DNA of 64,000 nucleotides from Coix lacryma-jobi var. lacryma-jobi (GCA_009763385.1 CM019825.1:1674001-1738000), one strand, 5' to 3'; positions 11,573 through 24,022 are shown, counted from the first letter of the stretch. Notes: generated by a model from the sequence alone, not told the origin. Numbers and translations are program-made.

Positions 11573-12244
11573 GGGTGTGTTCGGTTGGATGCCCCTAGCA
11601 AAACTTTGGCAAAATTTTTGTAGCCAAAACTTTTACTTCAAAGAGTTGTTTGTTTCCCATGGCTAAAGTTGCATTAATGAGTGTAGAATGACAGATTTGC
11701 CCCTAATTATTTGCCTTCCCCTTCCCCTTCCGTCTCCTCCTGTGGAATCCTCCTCCGATGCGGCGCTGATAGGGGCCGGCGGAGGAGCGGGAATGGCGGG
11801 GCACGACGAGAAGCGGCGGTGGACGGAAGGGGCCCACGAGGAGCCGGAGGAGGAGGACCGCATCTCGGACGACGGTGGCTCTCCACGCGGTGGCGCCGCC
11901 TCTGGCCGGAGCCCTCCTCGCTGAGCATCCGCTTCCCGCCCGACCCGGCGGAGGCGGCGCAGGAGGCGGCCGGGGCTCGCGCGGCAGCGGAGGCGGCGCA
12001 GGAGGCGGCCGAGGCTTGCGCAGGGGCACGCGCCTAGGGACCGGGGGTAGTGGCGTCTGGCTCCCACCTCGAGGCGCTTTTGGCCTATTTTGCCAGGTTT
12101 TGGTGGCAAGAGAAACTAGCAAAAAATTTACTCTTTTGCCAAATTTTTTTGCTAAGCTATTTAGATCTCATGGCAAAAAGTGACCAAAAAGTGTAGAACT
12201 AAAAATTTTGTCATGATCCAAAAAAGCCCTAACTAAACAGGCTC
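11573..12244. mobile_element. Harbinger/Tourist-like element with captured GC-rich DNA
   Basis: TAA flanks both ends (11570-11572 and 12245-12247). The termini GGGTGTGTTCGGTTGGAT and AACTAAACAGGCTC are imperfect inverted repeats followed inward by AT-rich AAAATTTT-type sequence. The centre (about 11720-12060) is GC-rich and holds a short open frame on + beginning with ATG at 11792 (MAGHDEKRRW...), acidic and coding-like but without a known domain. This resembles gene-fragment capture by a non-autonomous element. Confidence 0.6.
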
Positions 12245-12496
12245 TAATTTCGAGAACGACCAAGTCTCCACAGATATACCGCTTACCATTACCATTCCAA
12301 ACACACATTCACTCCTACGAGCAATTCGCCGAATGACTTAGTTTAACAACGAAATCACTGCAGGCGCGTTGTCTGTACGTTATTGAAAAATGGTACTGTT
12401 AAATCTTAAATTAAACCTAAAGAACATAAGCACTCACGTCAAATCTAACCAGCTGCCTCATATCGCCAGTTAGCTCTAACCTAATAATAATATATA

Positions 12497-12733
12497 TTCC
12501 CTCTATCTCTAAATAACCGTCATTGTTAGTGTGTATACCGTAAGTTTAACTTGATTTGTAGAAAATATGTATAACATTTATATCTCCAAAATAATTTATT
12601 AAAAACTAGATTCAAAGTTTTTTTCCAATGATACAAATTATGTATCATAAATATGAATACTTTCCAATATATATTTAGTCAAAGTTGTTTTCGAGAAACG
12701 AAAACGATAGATATTTATTAGAGACAGAGGGAG
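12497..12733. mobile_element. Stowaway-like MITE
   Basis: Ends TTCCCTCTATCTC and GAGACAGAGGGAG are inverted, with TA on both sides. Confidence 0.65.
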
Positions 12734-12928
12734 TAGTCTAGAGATGACGGCTAATAGGCTAGCTTTGGTGTGGTATTCAGAGATGGAGTCATGTCCTTGA
12801 ACCAACTCCATGGTCTCGTGTAAGAAGGAAGTTGAATAATGGTGGCGTCCGTTGCCGCGCAAGAAAAGAGCTATCATAGACGGATGATGTTCGATCTTTG
12901 ATCCAACAATGTAAAGTTGCTTATTGTT

Positions 12929-13048
12929 GTCGATCATAAAATCACTATAATTTATTGTAAACTTGTACTTGCATTGAGGACCGTCTTTGTCGATCATAAA
13001 ATCACTATAATTTATTGTAAACTGGTACTTGCATTGAGGACCGTCTTG
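12929..13048. repeat. 60-bp tandem duplication
   Basis: A unit beginning GTCGATCATAAAATCAC and ending GAGGACCGTCTT occurs twice head to tail with about one base difference. It is a recent local duplication. Confidence 0.85.
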
Positions 13049-13850
13049 GGCTACAAATAATATTAGACGGATCAAGGTGAGACCAACATCGTCCTTCAGA
13101 AACCCACGTGGTCTCCCTATGAGGCGACTTAGGGCGCCAAGCTGCCACCGTTGAAAGCCCCCATCTCAAGCTAGTCCTCGACCGCTGGTGGTGTCACTGC
13201 CGGTGAGCGATGGAGCTTAAACAGGTGGTCATCCATGTGGATGTATGGTTGTTGTTGGTCTCTTTTTTTGCGAACTCTTTGCCGCTGATGTCGTATTATT
13301 CTTTGGCGGATGCTTTTCTGCTGAAATCTATGCAGCACGGATACGGATATGTGTATCCCGTATCGGTTGGATACAGATACATGGATACGTTAGTTTTTTT
13401 AGAAAACTAATGGAACGGTAGTATATCGAAGTATCGGATACAGATACGTGGATACGTATCGGATACGATATACGAGGTCATGTTGAAGTATCAGGGTAAT
13501 TCAGGCTGAAATCATGTTGGTTTCTTTTATGACAGACGTTTTGACACCGAGGCAATAAATCGTTTGTATCCTTTTTGGTGGATGCTTTCATGCCGAGGCC
13601 ATTTGTCTTCCCTAATAGGTGCTCTGCTGCTCATGCAGGTCTTATCTTCTCGTCTTTTATTAGCCTCTCGACTTAAATTTTGTAGAGAGACTAAAAGGAC
13701 TCTACGGACATGGACACCGTAGAGGGACTCGAGTCCCGACAGCCCCTGGCAGATCCGCCCCTGCCCGGTGATGGAGACACGACGACCCTAGCAAGCAACT
13801 GTAGTTGTTTGTGGTCAATTGCGCGTGCGGCCGATCCCTATATACTCATA

Positions 13851-13907
13851 CTCCCTCCGTCTAATTGAAAGTGTCGTCTAACGACACTTTCAATGAGACG
13901 GAGGGAG
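13851..13907. mobile_element. 57-bp near-perfect palindromic Stowaway
   Basis: Almost nothing but inverted repeat: CTCCCTCCGTCT at the left, AGACGGAGGGAG at the right, and GAAAGTGTCGT / ACGACACTTTC in the middle, flanked by TA. One of the smallest Stowaway forms here. It would fold into a hairpin. Confidence 0.85.
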
Positions 13908-13920
13908 TATATACATACAA

Positions 13921-14194
13921 CAGAGACGGAACCAGGGGGCTAGCCGGGGCCGTGCCCCCCACCCCATGAACAGTGAATTTTTTTAATATGTATAAAAAAT
14001 TCAACTATATAGATAAAAAATATAAATTCACTATTTTTTGATGATAATAGTATGTTTTTTCGTTAAAACTATTAAATGTATATGTAAAAATATTGAAAAA
14101 TCTATTGAGACATTTATATTTATCATAATCATATTTATGAGGTATAAGCGCATTGTCCAGCCCCCCTTAATCAAAAGTTCTGGTTCCGTCTCTG
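13921..14194. mobile_element. MITE with 15-bp inverted ends
   Basis: CAGAGACGGAACCAG at the left and CTGGTTCCGTCTCTG at the right are exact inverted copies. The interior is AT-rich, with CCCCCC and GGGGGG runs just inside the ends. The target duplication is unclear, so the superfamily is open. Confidence 0.7.
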
Positions 14195-14563
14195 CATACG
14201 GACTAGGGTATATAGGTACAAAGTACTACAGTACTCAGTACATCATCTGTCGATAATATACTCCTCGTCAGTACTAGTACACGCATGATGGTTGAGGGAA
14301 TATTTTGACCTTTGCAGCCAAGCAATCAGACGTCAGGACGTTTCATACTGATTGATTGATGCGCATCGTCACAGGACGATGATCTTGAGACTGATGAAGA
14401 GATGTAAATAGGGACAAGCAGCAGCCAGCGATGGCAATGGCAATGGCCAATGGAACTGCACTGGGACTTCACGCCGCCACACCGGCCGGCCGGTTGGATC
14501 CGATCCCGATCCCGATCCAATACCATGGACGACGGATCCAGTTCAGCAGGGTGGAGCGGCCTA

Positions 14564-14628
14564 CTCCATCCGTCCCTTTTTAATTGTCGTCCGGCAGTGA
14601 CACTGAATCTATTCAGGGACGGAGGGAG
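14564..14628. mobile_element. 65-bp Stowaway MITE
   Basis: Ends CTCCATCCGTCCCT and AGGGACGGAGGGAG, flanked by TA. Confidence 0.8.
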
Positions 14629-15149
14629 TATATAGGCAGCGAGAGGCTGTTTTTTTCTTTTTCTTGCTGACAATGGATGTCGATGGATCGGCGTGCAGTC
14701 GGCGTCAGAAGGGGTGACCAGAGTCCGCGCGTTTGACAAACAGGGCAGCCACAGGGATGCCAGGCAGGAGAATAATCCCAACGTTCCATCCCGCATTTCA
14801 ACGAGCCCCGGTGTCAGCAGTGTGGAACGGGAACCCATCTCCTCTTTTATTCTTTACTGAATCTGTCGATGTTTTCAGTTACAGAATTGGCAAGTTGATC
14901 TCAATCTTCTGACATTTTCTTTTCTTTTTTTGCTCAGGCTGATGAGCAGGAGCAGAGGTTCTGCTCATTTGCTCAAGGCCCGTTGACTTACTTGACTGCT
15001 AATAATTGAGAGCTAGCTAGTCGTCGGATTATTGGATGGATTATATTCCTATTCTCCGTATCGGATACTAGGATATGATCATATGAGAGTGGTTGAGTGC
15101 CTATTTTCAGTAGTAGGACGTCAGTATTTATATTCACCGGATGGATGTA

Positions 15150-15250
15150 CTCCTTCCGTCCTATTGCGTCCTATTGAGAGTGTCGCCCGGGAAGCGTGTT
15201 TGTGAGGGGGGCACGGTTTTCTAACGACACTTTCAATAGGACGGATGGAG
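15150..15250. mobile_element. 101-bp Stowaway MITE
   Basis: Ends CTCCTTCCGTCCTATTG and CAATAGGACGGATGGAG with TA on both sides. The middle (AAGCGTGTTTGTGAGGG) matches the copy at 10086-10176. Confidence 0.85.
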
Positions 15251-15699
15251 TATATGCCCATATCGAGTCAGGATCAGGACAGGACCAACCGCCCGGAATC
15301 TTAGCCTGAGGAATGGACGTGAGAAATCCCGGCATCAAACGTCCGGGACTTATAATGAATTGAATAATACAGGTTTGTGTTTTCTGAGAAGATGTCATTA
15401 TCGACACCCTGAGTATGCAGTATGCACGCACCATTTTACAACATTTACCCTATGTCTAAATGTTCTCCTTAACTTGGGTACATGGCGTACAATAATCATC
15501 CCTATAGTGGAATATTTCTCTAGATCCGGTGACTTAGCCATCCCTCGAAATGTGAGGTATGTGCTCGTTCGTCCCTCGGTCATGTCATTTCTTTTTTTTT
15601 TTTGTCTACACATATGTCTTTGACGACCAGGAACCCAGAAATATATCATGATAATAACTACTCGGAGTATTTTTGAAAAGTCTAGAAAGATGATCCGAA

Positions 15700-16000
15700 G
15701 ACATGAAGTAATGCAACATGATCTTAGGACATTTGTTGTAACTTAGTTGGATTCTTCTGAAAGTTACTTTATATAATTAGATAAGGACTCCTCTGTTGTA
15801 ACCGACTAGGATTCGGATATGCGTCTTGCTCGACCGGACTATACAAGGAGAGGCAAACGCATACCCGAGACGATCGAATCAATCTCAACACATAGGCACA
15901 CTCCACATTGAACTAGGGTATTACGCTATTCAAGCGGCATGAACCAGTATAAGTTGTTGTGCTTGTATTCTCACCGAGTCCTGCAAACGTCGAAACTCAC
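15700..16000 (+). mobile_element. Probable LTR fragment
   Basis: The run TTGTAACCGACTAGGATTCG, a TATACAAGGAGAGGC motif and a 3' part with GGGTATTACGC...CAAGCGGCATGAACC resemble the U3-R-U5 region of grass Gypsy-type LTRs. No partner LTR, PBS or target duplication was found. Boundaries are guesses. Confidence 0.35.
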
Positions 16001-16419
16001 CAAACAAATCGTCTCGGATAATCTCGTGACGAGTGGCTGGTTAATAAATACCGACACTCTTTCTTCCTCTTTCATTCACGTATGTGAGGACTTTGATGTG
16101 GTGGGAGAGTTCGGCCATGACACAAAGCTTAGCCCTGCCGTGGGCGGGCATACTCGGCCTTGCCCGAACTCGACCTTTTTTTTCCCTAGCGTGGGTGGCC
16201 ACGGCCCAGCACTGCCGACCTCGCTCAGCTCAACGAGTTAGACTCCGACGAACTTGGCCCTGATTAAAGATGTGCAACCGGGCGGCCCGGCCTGACCGAG
16301 CCGGGCCACCTAAGGCACTATGGGCCACCGGGCCGCACAATCATCCCAGACACGGTCCGATCGGGCCTCGAGCCGGCCCAAAGGCTTGCGAGCCCACCAG
16401 GCCCAACATATCCGTAGTG

Positions 16420-16421
<2 letters not shown>

Positions 16422-16469
<48 letters not shown>
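16422..16469. repeat. (AT)n microsatellite
   Basis: About 24 AT units inside the GGCCCGG-rich stretch. Confidence 0.95.
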
Positions 16470-16475
<6 letters not shown>

Positions 16476-17335
16476 TTCCCTGTGTATATACCGGGCTGAG
16501 GGTGCGGCCGAGGAACAGTCTGCTTGGGCTTCGGGCCGGGCCAGACCATGCTTGGACCAGACCGAATCGTCATACTTTGGGCCGTGTCTTTGGCTCACGG
16601 GCTGCATGCTCAACTTTAGCCATGATGAGCTCGACAGGGCCGGGGTGAGGTGAATGGAGGACGGGGCAACATACTAGACGAACAAGTAGGCGAGTGAGAG
16701 AGAGGATGACACGTATGTCCCACTAAACAAACGTCTAACTAATCATATTAACGGCAATGTATCCAAGTAGTAGGGCACTGATTTTTCTTTGTTCGTTTGA
16801 TCAGCTACTTTAATTTATTGATTTTAATTAGTAAAAAACAGTTATAAAATAATATTTTTCTCTAAAAATAAGTTATATGAATCAGTGCAACTAATTTATA
16901 GCACAAGCGAGTAGGCCGTGGCGACAGGGAGTATGAATGCATGAATTTAAGAGGTCAAAGCAGTGGCATCACCCGTCAAAGTTGACGTGTGCCATGGGAT
17001 TAGCTTATTACTACCATCGCTAGTTAATCTCGCCTGTGCTTTCGGCTTTTTGGCCGGGATAAAAGAAAAAGAAAAAGAAAAAAAAAAGGGCCGGAGCAAT
17101 CCGACTGCGATGGCATAAACAATTTCTCCACCGTTGCGGCGTGCTCCCTCTCTCACAAGTCACAAGTCACATGACATGCCTGTCTGCCTGCCTGCCTGCC
17201 GTTTCTTCTTCTTCTCTTCTCTTCTCCTCCTCCTCCGTCTCGCTTCGTCTTTCCAAGTCCACGGCACACAGCCAGCAGTCACAATAACAGCACATCCCAA
17301 CCAATGCAAGCCGTCATGCATCTCTCGATCTCCTC

Positions 17336-17342
17336 TATAAAA
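17336..17342 (+). promoter_or_regulatory. TATA box of the MYB gene
   Basis: TATAAAA lies about 195 bases upstream of the MYB start codon, preceded by a CT-rich stretch. It implies a 5'UTR of roughly 165 bases, which is CT-rich and typical of grass genes. Confidence 0.6.
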
Positions 17343-17537
17343 GCCAGCCTCGATCTCCCGCCCTTTTCATTCGCCATAATCCTCCAAACTCCCTCTCTCC
17401 TGCCTCTCCCAATCTCGGCTACCTACCTACCTTGCTGTTCTTGCTGAAGCTACACTAACATCTGCACAGGGCTATATATCTTGCTGAAGCTATATATATA
17501 TAGCCTGATCGATCCATCAGTACGTGAAGCGAAGACG

Positions 17538-18669
17538 ATGGCGGCGCGTGATCACCGAGAGCTGAGCAGCGACGAGGACTCCGCGGCGGCGGCGGCGGAC
17601 CTCCGCCGCGGGCCGTGGACGGTGGAGGAGGACATGCTCCTCGTCAACTACGTCGCCGCGCACGGCGAGGGACGCTGGAACGCGCTGGCACGATGCGCAG
17701 GTATATATAGCTATGCTGCTTTGTCATGTCGGATGTCGCGCCGCTCGCCGCCGGCCGACGAGAGACCAACCAAACTAATAACAGTGAATATATCCAGGGC
17801 TCCGGCGGACTGGCAAGAGCTGCCGCCTGCGGTGGCTCAACTACCTGCGGCCGGACCTGCGGCGGGGCAACATCACGGCGCAGGAGCAGCTGCTCATCCT
17901 GGAGCTGCACTCGCGGTGGGGCAACCGGTGGTCCAAGATCGCGCAGCACCTCCCCGGGCGCACCGACAACGAGATCAAGAACTACTGGCGCACGCGCGTG
18001 CAGAAGCACGCCAGGCAGCTCAACTGCGACGTCAACAGCCAGCAGTTCAAGGACCTCATGCGATACATCTGGATGCCGCGCCTCCTCGAGCGCATCGCCG
18101 GCTCCGGGGACGGGGACGATCATTCCGGGGACGGGGACGGCGCCGTCGTTATCGACGCCACGCCGACGCCGCCACTCACGGTCACGGTCACGGCCGCCGC
18201 CGCGGCGTGGCGCGTGGACGACGTCGAGCTGTCCTGCACCACCGCCGTGTCGTCGTCGTCCGTGTCCACGGACAGCATGCAGCAGCAGCACCACCAGCAG
18301 CTCGTCGCCGTGTCCCCGCCGCCGCCACTGCCGACGGCCGTGGCCTCCGCCGCCGCCGCCGCCTTCGGCGAGAGCAACTACGACGCCTCCTACTTCGGTA
18401 TCGACAGCAACAGCAACAGCAACACTGACATATCCATGTGGGACACGCTGTGCCAACCACCGCACTCGACGACGACGGCGCAGCTGGCGGGCGCCGGGAC
18501 CTGCGGCGGCGGCTGGTCCGACGAGTCTCTGCTGGTCCCTGATGCTGCCGGCCTCTCCGGCGTCGGCGTGTACGCCGACATGGGGATGGGGTTCCCGGAC
18601 CTCTGCGACACCGACACCATGTGGGCCGCCGCCGACGACCTGTGGTACACGCAGATAATGGGGCTGTGA
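17538..18669 (+). CDS. R2R3-MYB transcription factor, subgroup-20-like
   Basis: Nuclear DNA-binding regulator. Two exons, 17538-17700 and 17798-18669, give 344 aa; the 97-bp intron has GT-AG borders and splits a Gly codon in R2, a standard MYB intron place. R2 is about residues 22-74 (PWTVEED, GRWNAL, RLRWLNYLRP with the three Trp). R3 is about 75-125, with Ile replacing the first Trp and NRWSKIAQHLPGRTDNEIKN / NYWRTRV intact. After R3 comes a WMPRLLERI motif, which I know from the MYB2/MYB62/MYB108 group (subgroup 20: stress, phosphate, jasmonate responses). The C-terminal half is low complexity (Ala, Ser, Gln, Thr) and ends in an acidic, Trp-containing tail, a likely activation region. The second usual MYB intron, in R3, is absent. 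The ATG chosen is the first in frame downstream of the TATA box. Group assignment is by motif memory, not by tree. Confidence 0.9.
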
Positions 18670-19827
18670 AACTAAAGCGAGTCCGCCGCCGGCCGCTTGG
18701 ATTTGACCAGATGGATTTCTAGCTAGCTGGCCCGGTGGAGACGACGGGCAGCGAGTTAATTAATTAGCTAGTAGATGATGACACACACACACACACAATA
18801 CGTACAGGCAGCAGCAAGTCTCCAAGTCTATACGTCGAGTACAATACAATCGTCGAGACGGGGTGGAAGAAGGAGAAGGCCATTATTGGGGGTGCTTTTG
18901 ACCTTGAAGACTGAAGCCATGCGTCTTCGTCTTCAATTCGTCCCACTTTGCCCGCCAATAATTTTTCTTCTCCAGTTCTTGCCCATCGTCTCCTCCTCAT
19001 TCTCTCCTCTATATATACACTTTCTAGCTAGCTTAGACTTTAGTATATGCATGATCGGTCATGGAGTAGCAGCTATACTAGCAGCGCACTATATTAGCTA
19101 GTTTACCATCCATAAGGGTTGGTTGTTTGGGCTTTTATTTTACTGCTTCCTCTCATATCCTCACCTCCATTGATTCTTTGTGGGTAAATATCGGAGTGAT
19201 TATTGGTTTGTAACTTTGTTATGTGTCTGTTGATGTTCCTGAAAAAAAAAAATCTATCTATGGAAATAAAAGCTGAAACACCACCTATGACTGACTGCAT
19301 TCGTGGGTGTTCTGTTTGTTCATTATTAACAGCAGCAGTAGCAATGAACTGAACTGTATGAGCTAGCTGAATGATGATGCAAGCTTTTTTGTCCTGACGA
19401 GATGACTGTGGTGACTAGAGTACTGATGAGCGAGTGATGAACACAGAATTGTTTGAAACCAAGAACCGACAGACTATGCAGTCTGCAATTCTGCAGATAC
19501 ACATCATGAACGACTATCCTGAAACTGACAAGAAGGGCCGCCGCCAGATCAGATATATTCAGATCTATTTGTATTCTCCTTTCTAAACTATAGTTTTTTT
19601 AGTTTTTCCAAGCAAAAAAGATTTCTCTGGTTTTGACATAAATTTTGGAATATCGAACAACGCTCTATCAAGATATACATGCATGGTGTATCTAATAAAT
19701 TTAGCTATTTTCGCAAGTGTAGTTAATAACCTGAGATGAAACATTTCCGGGTGACATTTTCATGGGAGCCACCACCACAAATTATGGTGCCCGCTCATAG
19801 TGAATTCATTTATAAACAATATATATA

Positions 19828-20085
19828 CTCTCTCCGCCCAAGAAAACATGCAATTCTAGCGCAGTATCATGTTTTAGTACCTGAAGTTTAAATAATTATA
19901 GATAAAAATATATTAATATTTATGATATCAAATAAACATCATTAGATTAATTATGAAATTTATTTTCATAATAAAACATTTTGGATTAATAAATATTAAA
20001 ACTACTCAATACAAACATGGTCGAACCGTGAAGTACTTTTCTGGACACGGAACTCAAAATTACATGTTTTTATAGACGGAGAGAG
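19828..20085. mobile_element. Stowaway-like MITE
   Basis: Ends CTCTCTCCGCCC and GACGGAGAGAG flanked by TA. AT-rich interior. Confidence 0.7.
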
Positions 20086-21371
20086 TACATGCTACATTCA
20101 TAAGACCCTATGAATTTTTCAATTGAACCTTATGCACCTATAATATGATGGGTAAAGTGCAATTTTTCAACTTTCAAGCTGCACGTTAATCTGATTATTA
20201 ATGTTGAACTACAAAACTGGTTAACTGACACACACAAACACACACAGATTCTACAAACTTTCAATAATTTAGAAGGCTCTAGTACAATTTGGAATGAATG
20301 CAAATATCACATCCTTGAGCTAGCTAGCTGCACTGTACCAAATTGAAATTAGCAAAGCCTAGTACAGTGTTGCCTCAGTCGTGCTACGACTTATTTTTTT
20401 TTTCACAGAACACTATTAAAACGGATGGAGCGGATCTGACATACGACGACGGCTTGTGTGTGTGTGTGTGGGGATGGAGCGGATCTGATCGCACGAGCAT
20501 GCACTATACCGACATGGCACGCGTATGCATGATTAGCCATAATAACGTACTCCAGTGCATGTGCATGGGAAACGGGACTAGAAAAGAGAAGGAAAAGTTG
20601 GGCGCTTTTTTGATCAGGTCCGGACTCCGGAGAGCAGCAGGCCAGGGAATCTGAACTCTCATCGCTCACATTATCAGCCATCGCCCGTCTCCATTATTAG
20701 TAGGAGGAGTAGGAGTATAGTCATTAGATTGAGATGCTGATCGATGAGGATGCATGACTAATTCTCACACGCATTCTCACTGCTGCTCCGGCGACGGCGA
20801 CGACGGCGACGGACACCATCGATCAATCGGTCGATGGAGACAAGGCCGGGGGCCAGCCGGAGTCACCTGAGGAAAGCGAGCGAGCGCATGCTGCAATGGC
20901 AATTGGCAGGCACGCGCGCATCGGGTCCGATCCCTTTCTCCCTCGCGGGTTTCGTTTCGTCGTGGCCGGGGCCCGGGGGCCGACATCCGATTCCAATTCC
21001 AATGAAACTGCAGAGTGCAGATGCAATGCAATGCAAGTGAAGTGAGCTAGGAGCATGCATGCAAGCTAGAAAATTGCATTGAACGAGTCCAAAGTTTGGT
21101 GCTGCTGCAGTCTGATTGATGGCGAAGCGCATTAGCCGACTGCCTCCACACTACTAACAATATCTGATCATCTGTCACCAGTTTATTACGACCACAGCTG
21201 TCTTGCTTCTTTTCCACATTGTTATCGTTTCGTTTCTCCAAATTACAGATTGAGCAGGCTCGCTGCAGTGGAAGGCAGTAAATAAAGAAGGAAAACAACT
21301 AAACAAACAGGAGTATATGTACGTAGTATAGCTAAAATGATGGAAATGGTTTTTTTTTTCTCTAGTAGTAA

Positions 21372-21682
21372 GGGCCTGCTTGGTACTGTGAGCTGTTTTT
21401 TTTTTTTTTTTTGTCAAACATCATTTTACAAAACAGCTTCACCTATGAAGCTGTTTTATCCCCCTCTCACAAAAAACAGCTACACCCATGAAGCTGAAAA
21501 AAGTAGCTTTTCACAGCTTACACCTCCATTTCTCTCTCCCAACCGTGCATGAAGTTGTTGGTGAAGCTGTTTTGCCAAACACTTTTTTCAAAATAGCTCA
21601 GCTTCACCTAGTAAGTTGCCCATGAAGCTATTTTCTAAAAAAACAGCTTCACTATTGAAGCTGAGCTGTACCAAACGGGGCC
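21372..21682. mobile_element. MITE of the AGCTTCA-rich family
   Basis: Ends GGGCCTGCTTGGTACTGTGAG and CTGAGCTGTACCAAACGGGGCC are inverted. The interior is full of AACAGCTTCA / TGAAGCTGTT in both orientations. A second member lies at 63031-63402. Confidence 0.75.
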
Positions 21683-22670
21683 TGAGTAGCGGTAGCTTTC
21701 ATGCACGATCGAAGAGATCGACCTCGTTAGCTACAACAGTAGGATGCAGAAGCAGAGCAGACAGCAGAGGAGGTAAATCTGATCTGTTGGGCTATGAACA
21801 GTGACAGGCACTCACACCAACTGACCAACATCTGATCCGTGACGGTGACTCGTGACGAACGCGCCTCGCATGCCCGCGTGCCTTTCATTTTTCTGCCTCC
21901 TCTTCTCCCCGGCGCTTCACACTGCACACGTACGGGCTTCACACTAGCCAGTACGTGGTCACTGATCTACTATCCTAATCATTTGTTCCCTGCATCAGCA
22001 GCATTAATTATACTCTTGTCTTGCCTTCATTTTGCAGCGCGACAATTTTTTTTCTAAAAAAAATACTTTATTCATTTTAGAAAAAAATAATATTAAAAAA
22101 GCACATCCAAACTAATATTTTTTTTAGAAACTAACTATTTTAATCACCTCAGAGATCATGATGCGACCCATAACTACGATCACGTCATATGCATTGGTGT
22201 GACTAGTAGGTACGCTAGCACGCTCGAAAAACACTAAGACGTCGATGAGGCTCAGAGCTTTAATCGCATCATCGTGGGTGGCAAACTAAATTTTGAGCAT
22301 GTGCTTTGTTAACAAACTTTGATTTTTTTTTTTTGTTTTGCTTGAACACATATACTAGGAAATAACATGATAAAGTATACTTTTTCAAATCAAGCAGAGG
22401 TGGTGGATAGAGAACAGCGAAAGGCGGACATGAAGGGGTCGGACTGAATTCAAGGAAAAAAGGCCGAGGACGGATCATGGGAAGCTCGCATCGAGGGATG
22501 ATGAAGATGGTGTTGGTTAAGCCAAGAAGAAAGACAACAATGTTAGAGCTTGGTGGTCATGACATAATTAAACAGTTTGGTGAATTTAGCCTTAAAACCT
22601 AAAGATGGTGAATTTTAGTCAAACTTGAAAAACTTTGACTCTTCAAGATTCTTAGAATGATTTATAATTT

Positions 22671-22844
22671 GAGACAGAGACAGAGACAGAGACAGAGACA
22701 GAGGGGAGGCAAAGATTCGATATGACCAGAACTTGGCTGCAACCAAACACAGATCGATGCTACGGACAGCCCTCCCCGGACGGGACGCAGCAGCAGCAGC
22801 ACGTGAGAGGGGGGGCGGGGGGGGGGGGGGGGGGGGGGGGGGGG
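22671..22844. repeat. (GAGACA)n repeat and 28-base G run
   Basis: A (GAGACA)n hexanucleotide repeat occupies 22671-22703. At 22809-22844 there are seven G, one C, then 28 uninterrupted G. The run length may be uncertain in the assembly. The run is a strong G-quadruplex candidate. Confidence 0.9.
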
Positions 22845-23573
22845 CTTGACTTGTGAACGCGCCGCGTGCCCGCGTGCGCGCGCACGACGCGTTCATGCGC
22901 CGTTTCCTCACTTTTTTTTTTGTTTCTACTGGCTGGGACTGGGACTGCTCTAGGACCCCATCCCTTCACAGTTCACACTGATCGATGACTGATACTGCCA
23001 CCACTACAGCACAGCACAGCACAGCAATGCATGTATTGTACGGCCGATCGATCCCGTTCCCGTCACCTTTCCTTTTGTAGCTAGCTAGCCATCCGGCTCC
23101 AATCGTCACCATGCCCTGCCCTGCCCTTTCACACACACTGACAGCACAGCAGAGCATGTACGGGCTTCACACTAATCAGCATCATCAGCATCTGTTGTTC
23201 GCTTGCTTTAAGGCGGCTTAACTAATCATAATTAGCTTAGCTAGTTTAGAAAAGCTGATTTACCATGCATGCATAAGCGCATAAGTGCATAACCGAGAGA
23301 AGATGCACCATTGAAGATGCATCCCACAGTCGCATCGCATGTGTGCGGGAGAAGCACCGAGAGAGATGCACGCTCCGTACGTAAAATCAGAGGACCACCA
23401 GAGCGTTAATTTTTAGTAACGCAGCCTGCAATCGAGAGCCTGCTGGCTTAAAGACTAGCCAGCCATCCGGCCAATTATCCAAACAAGTACGTTGAGAGCC
23501 TGCGTTAGCTGCCTATCCTACCGAACACTCCCTGTATCACGGACGTCATAGTACATGCTTGCGATGCATCTCG

Positions 23574-23829
23574 GGCCTTGTTCACTTCCCTTCAAACTAT
23601 CAACTTTTTTCACTCTCTCTCCGTCACATCACCATCACATCAATGTTTGGACGCATGTATGGAGTATTAAATGTTAGTAAAATAAATAAATAATTATACT
23701 TTTAGTATGTACATGTTAAGACGAATCTTTTGAGTCTACATAGTCCATATTTGGACAAAGTTTATCAAATAACCACGAAAGTGCTACAGTTGAGAAAAAA
23801 AAATCATAGTTTGCATCTAAACAAAGGCC
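23574..23829. mobile_element. Tourist/Harbinger-like MITE, TSD TCG
   Basis: Begins GGCCTTGTTCAC and ends AACAAAGGCC with TCG duplicated at 23571-23573 and 23830-23832. The conserved inner motif GACGAATCTTTTGAGTC is shared with copies at 28897, 37264, 38131, 41450 and 56120. This family is abundant in sorghum-like genomes. Confidence 0.8.
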
Positions 23830-24022
23830 TCGATCTCCTCTCTCGGCTCTCGCGCCACGCCACCACATGTCAGCTGAATTCTCAGCTTGTGTTCGCCACC
23901 TGAGCCAGCAGCGCCCAGCGGCCATCGATCCAGGGAGATTGCCAGCTCGGACTCGCCACAAATCTCTGCGAAAAGCGCGTGCATGCAGCCGCCGAGTCAA
24001 TCGAGCAAGCAAGCTAGAGAAA

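Larger units (their letters stand above)
12248..13850. other. Intergenic with MITE and tandem duplication
   Basis: Contains a Stowaway-like MITE (12497-12733) and a 60-bp direct duplication (12929-13048). A cluster of GGATACG/CGTATC repeats at about 13330-13480 suggests a decayed element. No gene is supported. Confidence 0.45.
14195..17335. other. Intergenic with MITEs, LTR scrap and AT repeat
   Basis: Holds the small Stowaways at 14564-14628 and 15150-15250, an LTR-like fragment at about 15700-16000, and a GGCCCGG/CCGGGCC-rich stretch at 16265-16660 split by (AT)n. Then comes the MYB upstream region. I see no gene. Confidence 0.45.
18670..22670. other. Intergenic between MYB and importin-alpha
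   Basis: The first few hundred bases are MYB 3' flank with a (CA)n run at 18781-18797. A Stowaway-like MITE lies at 19828-20085 and a GCTTCA-rich MITE at 21372-21682. Long ORFs here are low-complexity or shared with repeats, and I call no gene. Confidence 0.45.

Noticed and set aside
16270..16653. Open frame with an (IY)n run
   Set aside because: Produced by the (AT)n microsatellite; the rest is the GGCCCGG-rich repeat. Not coding.
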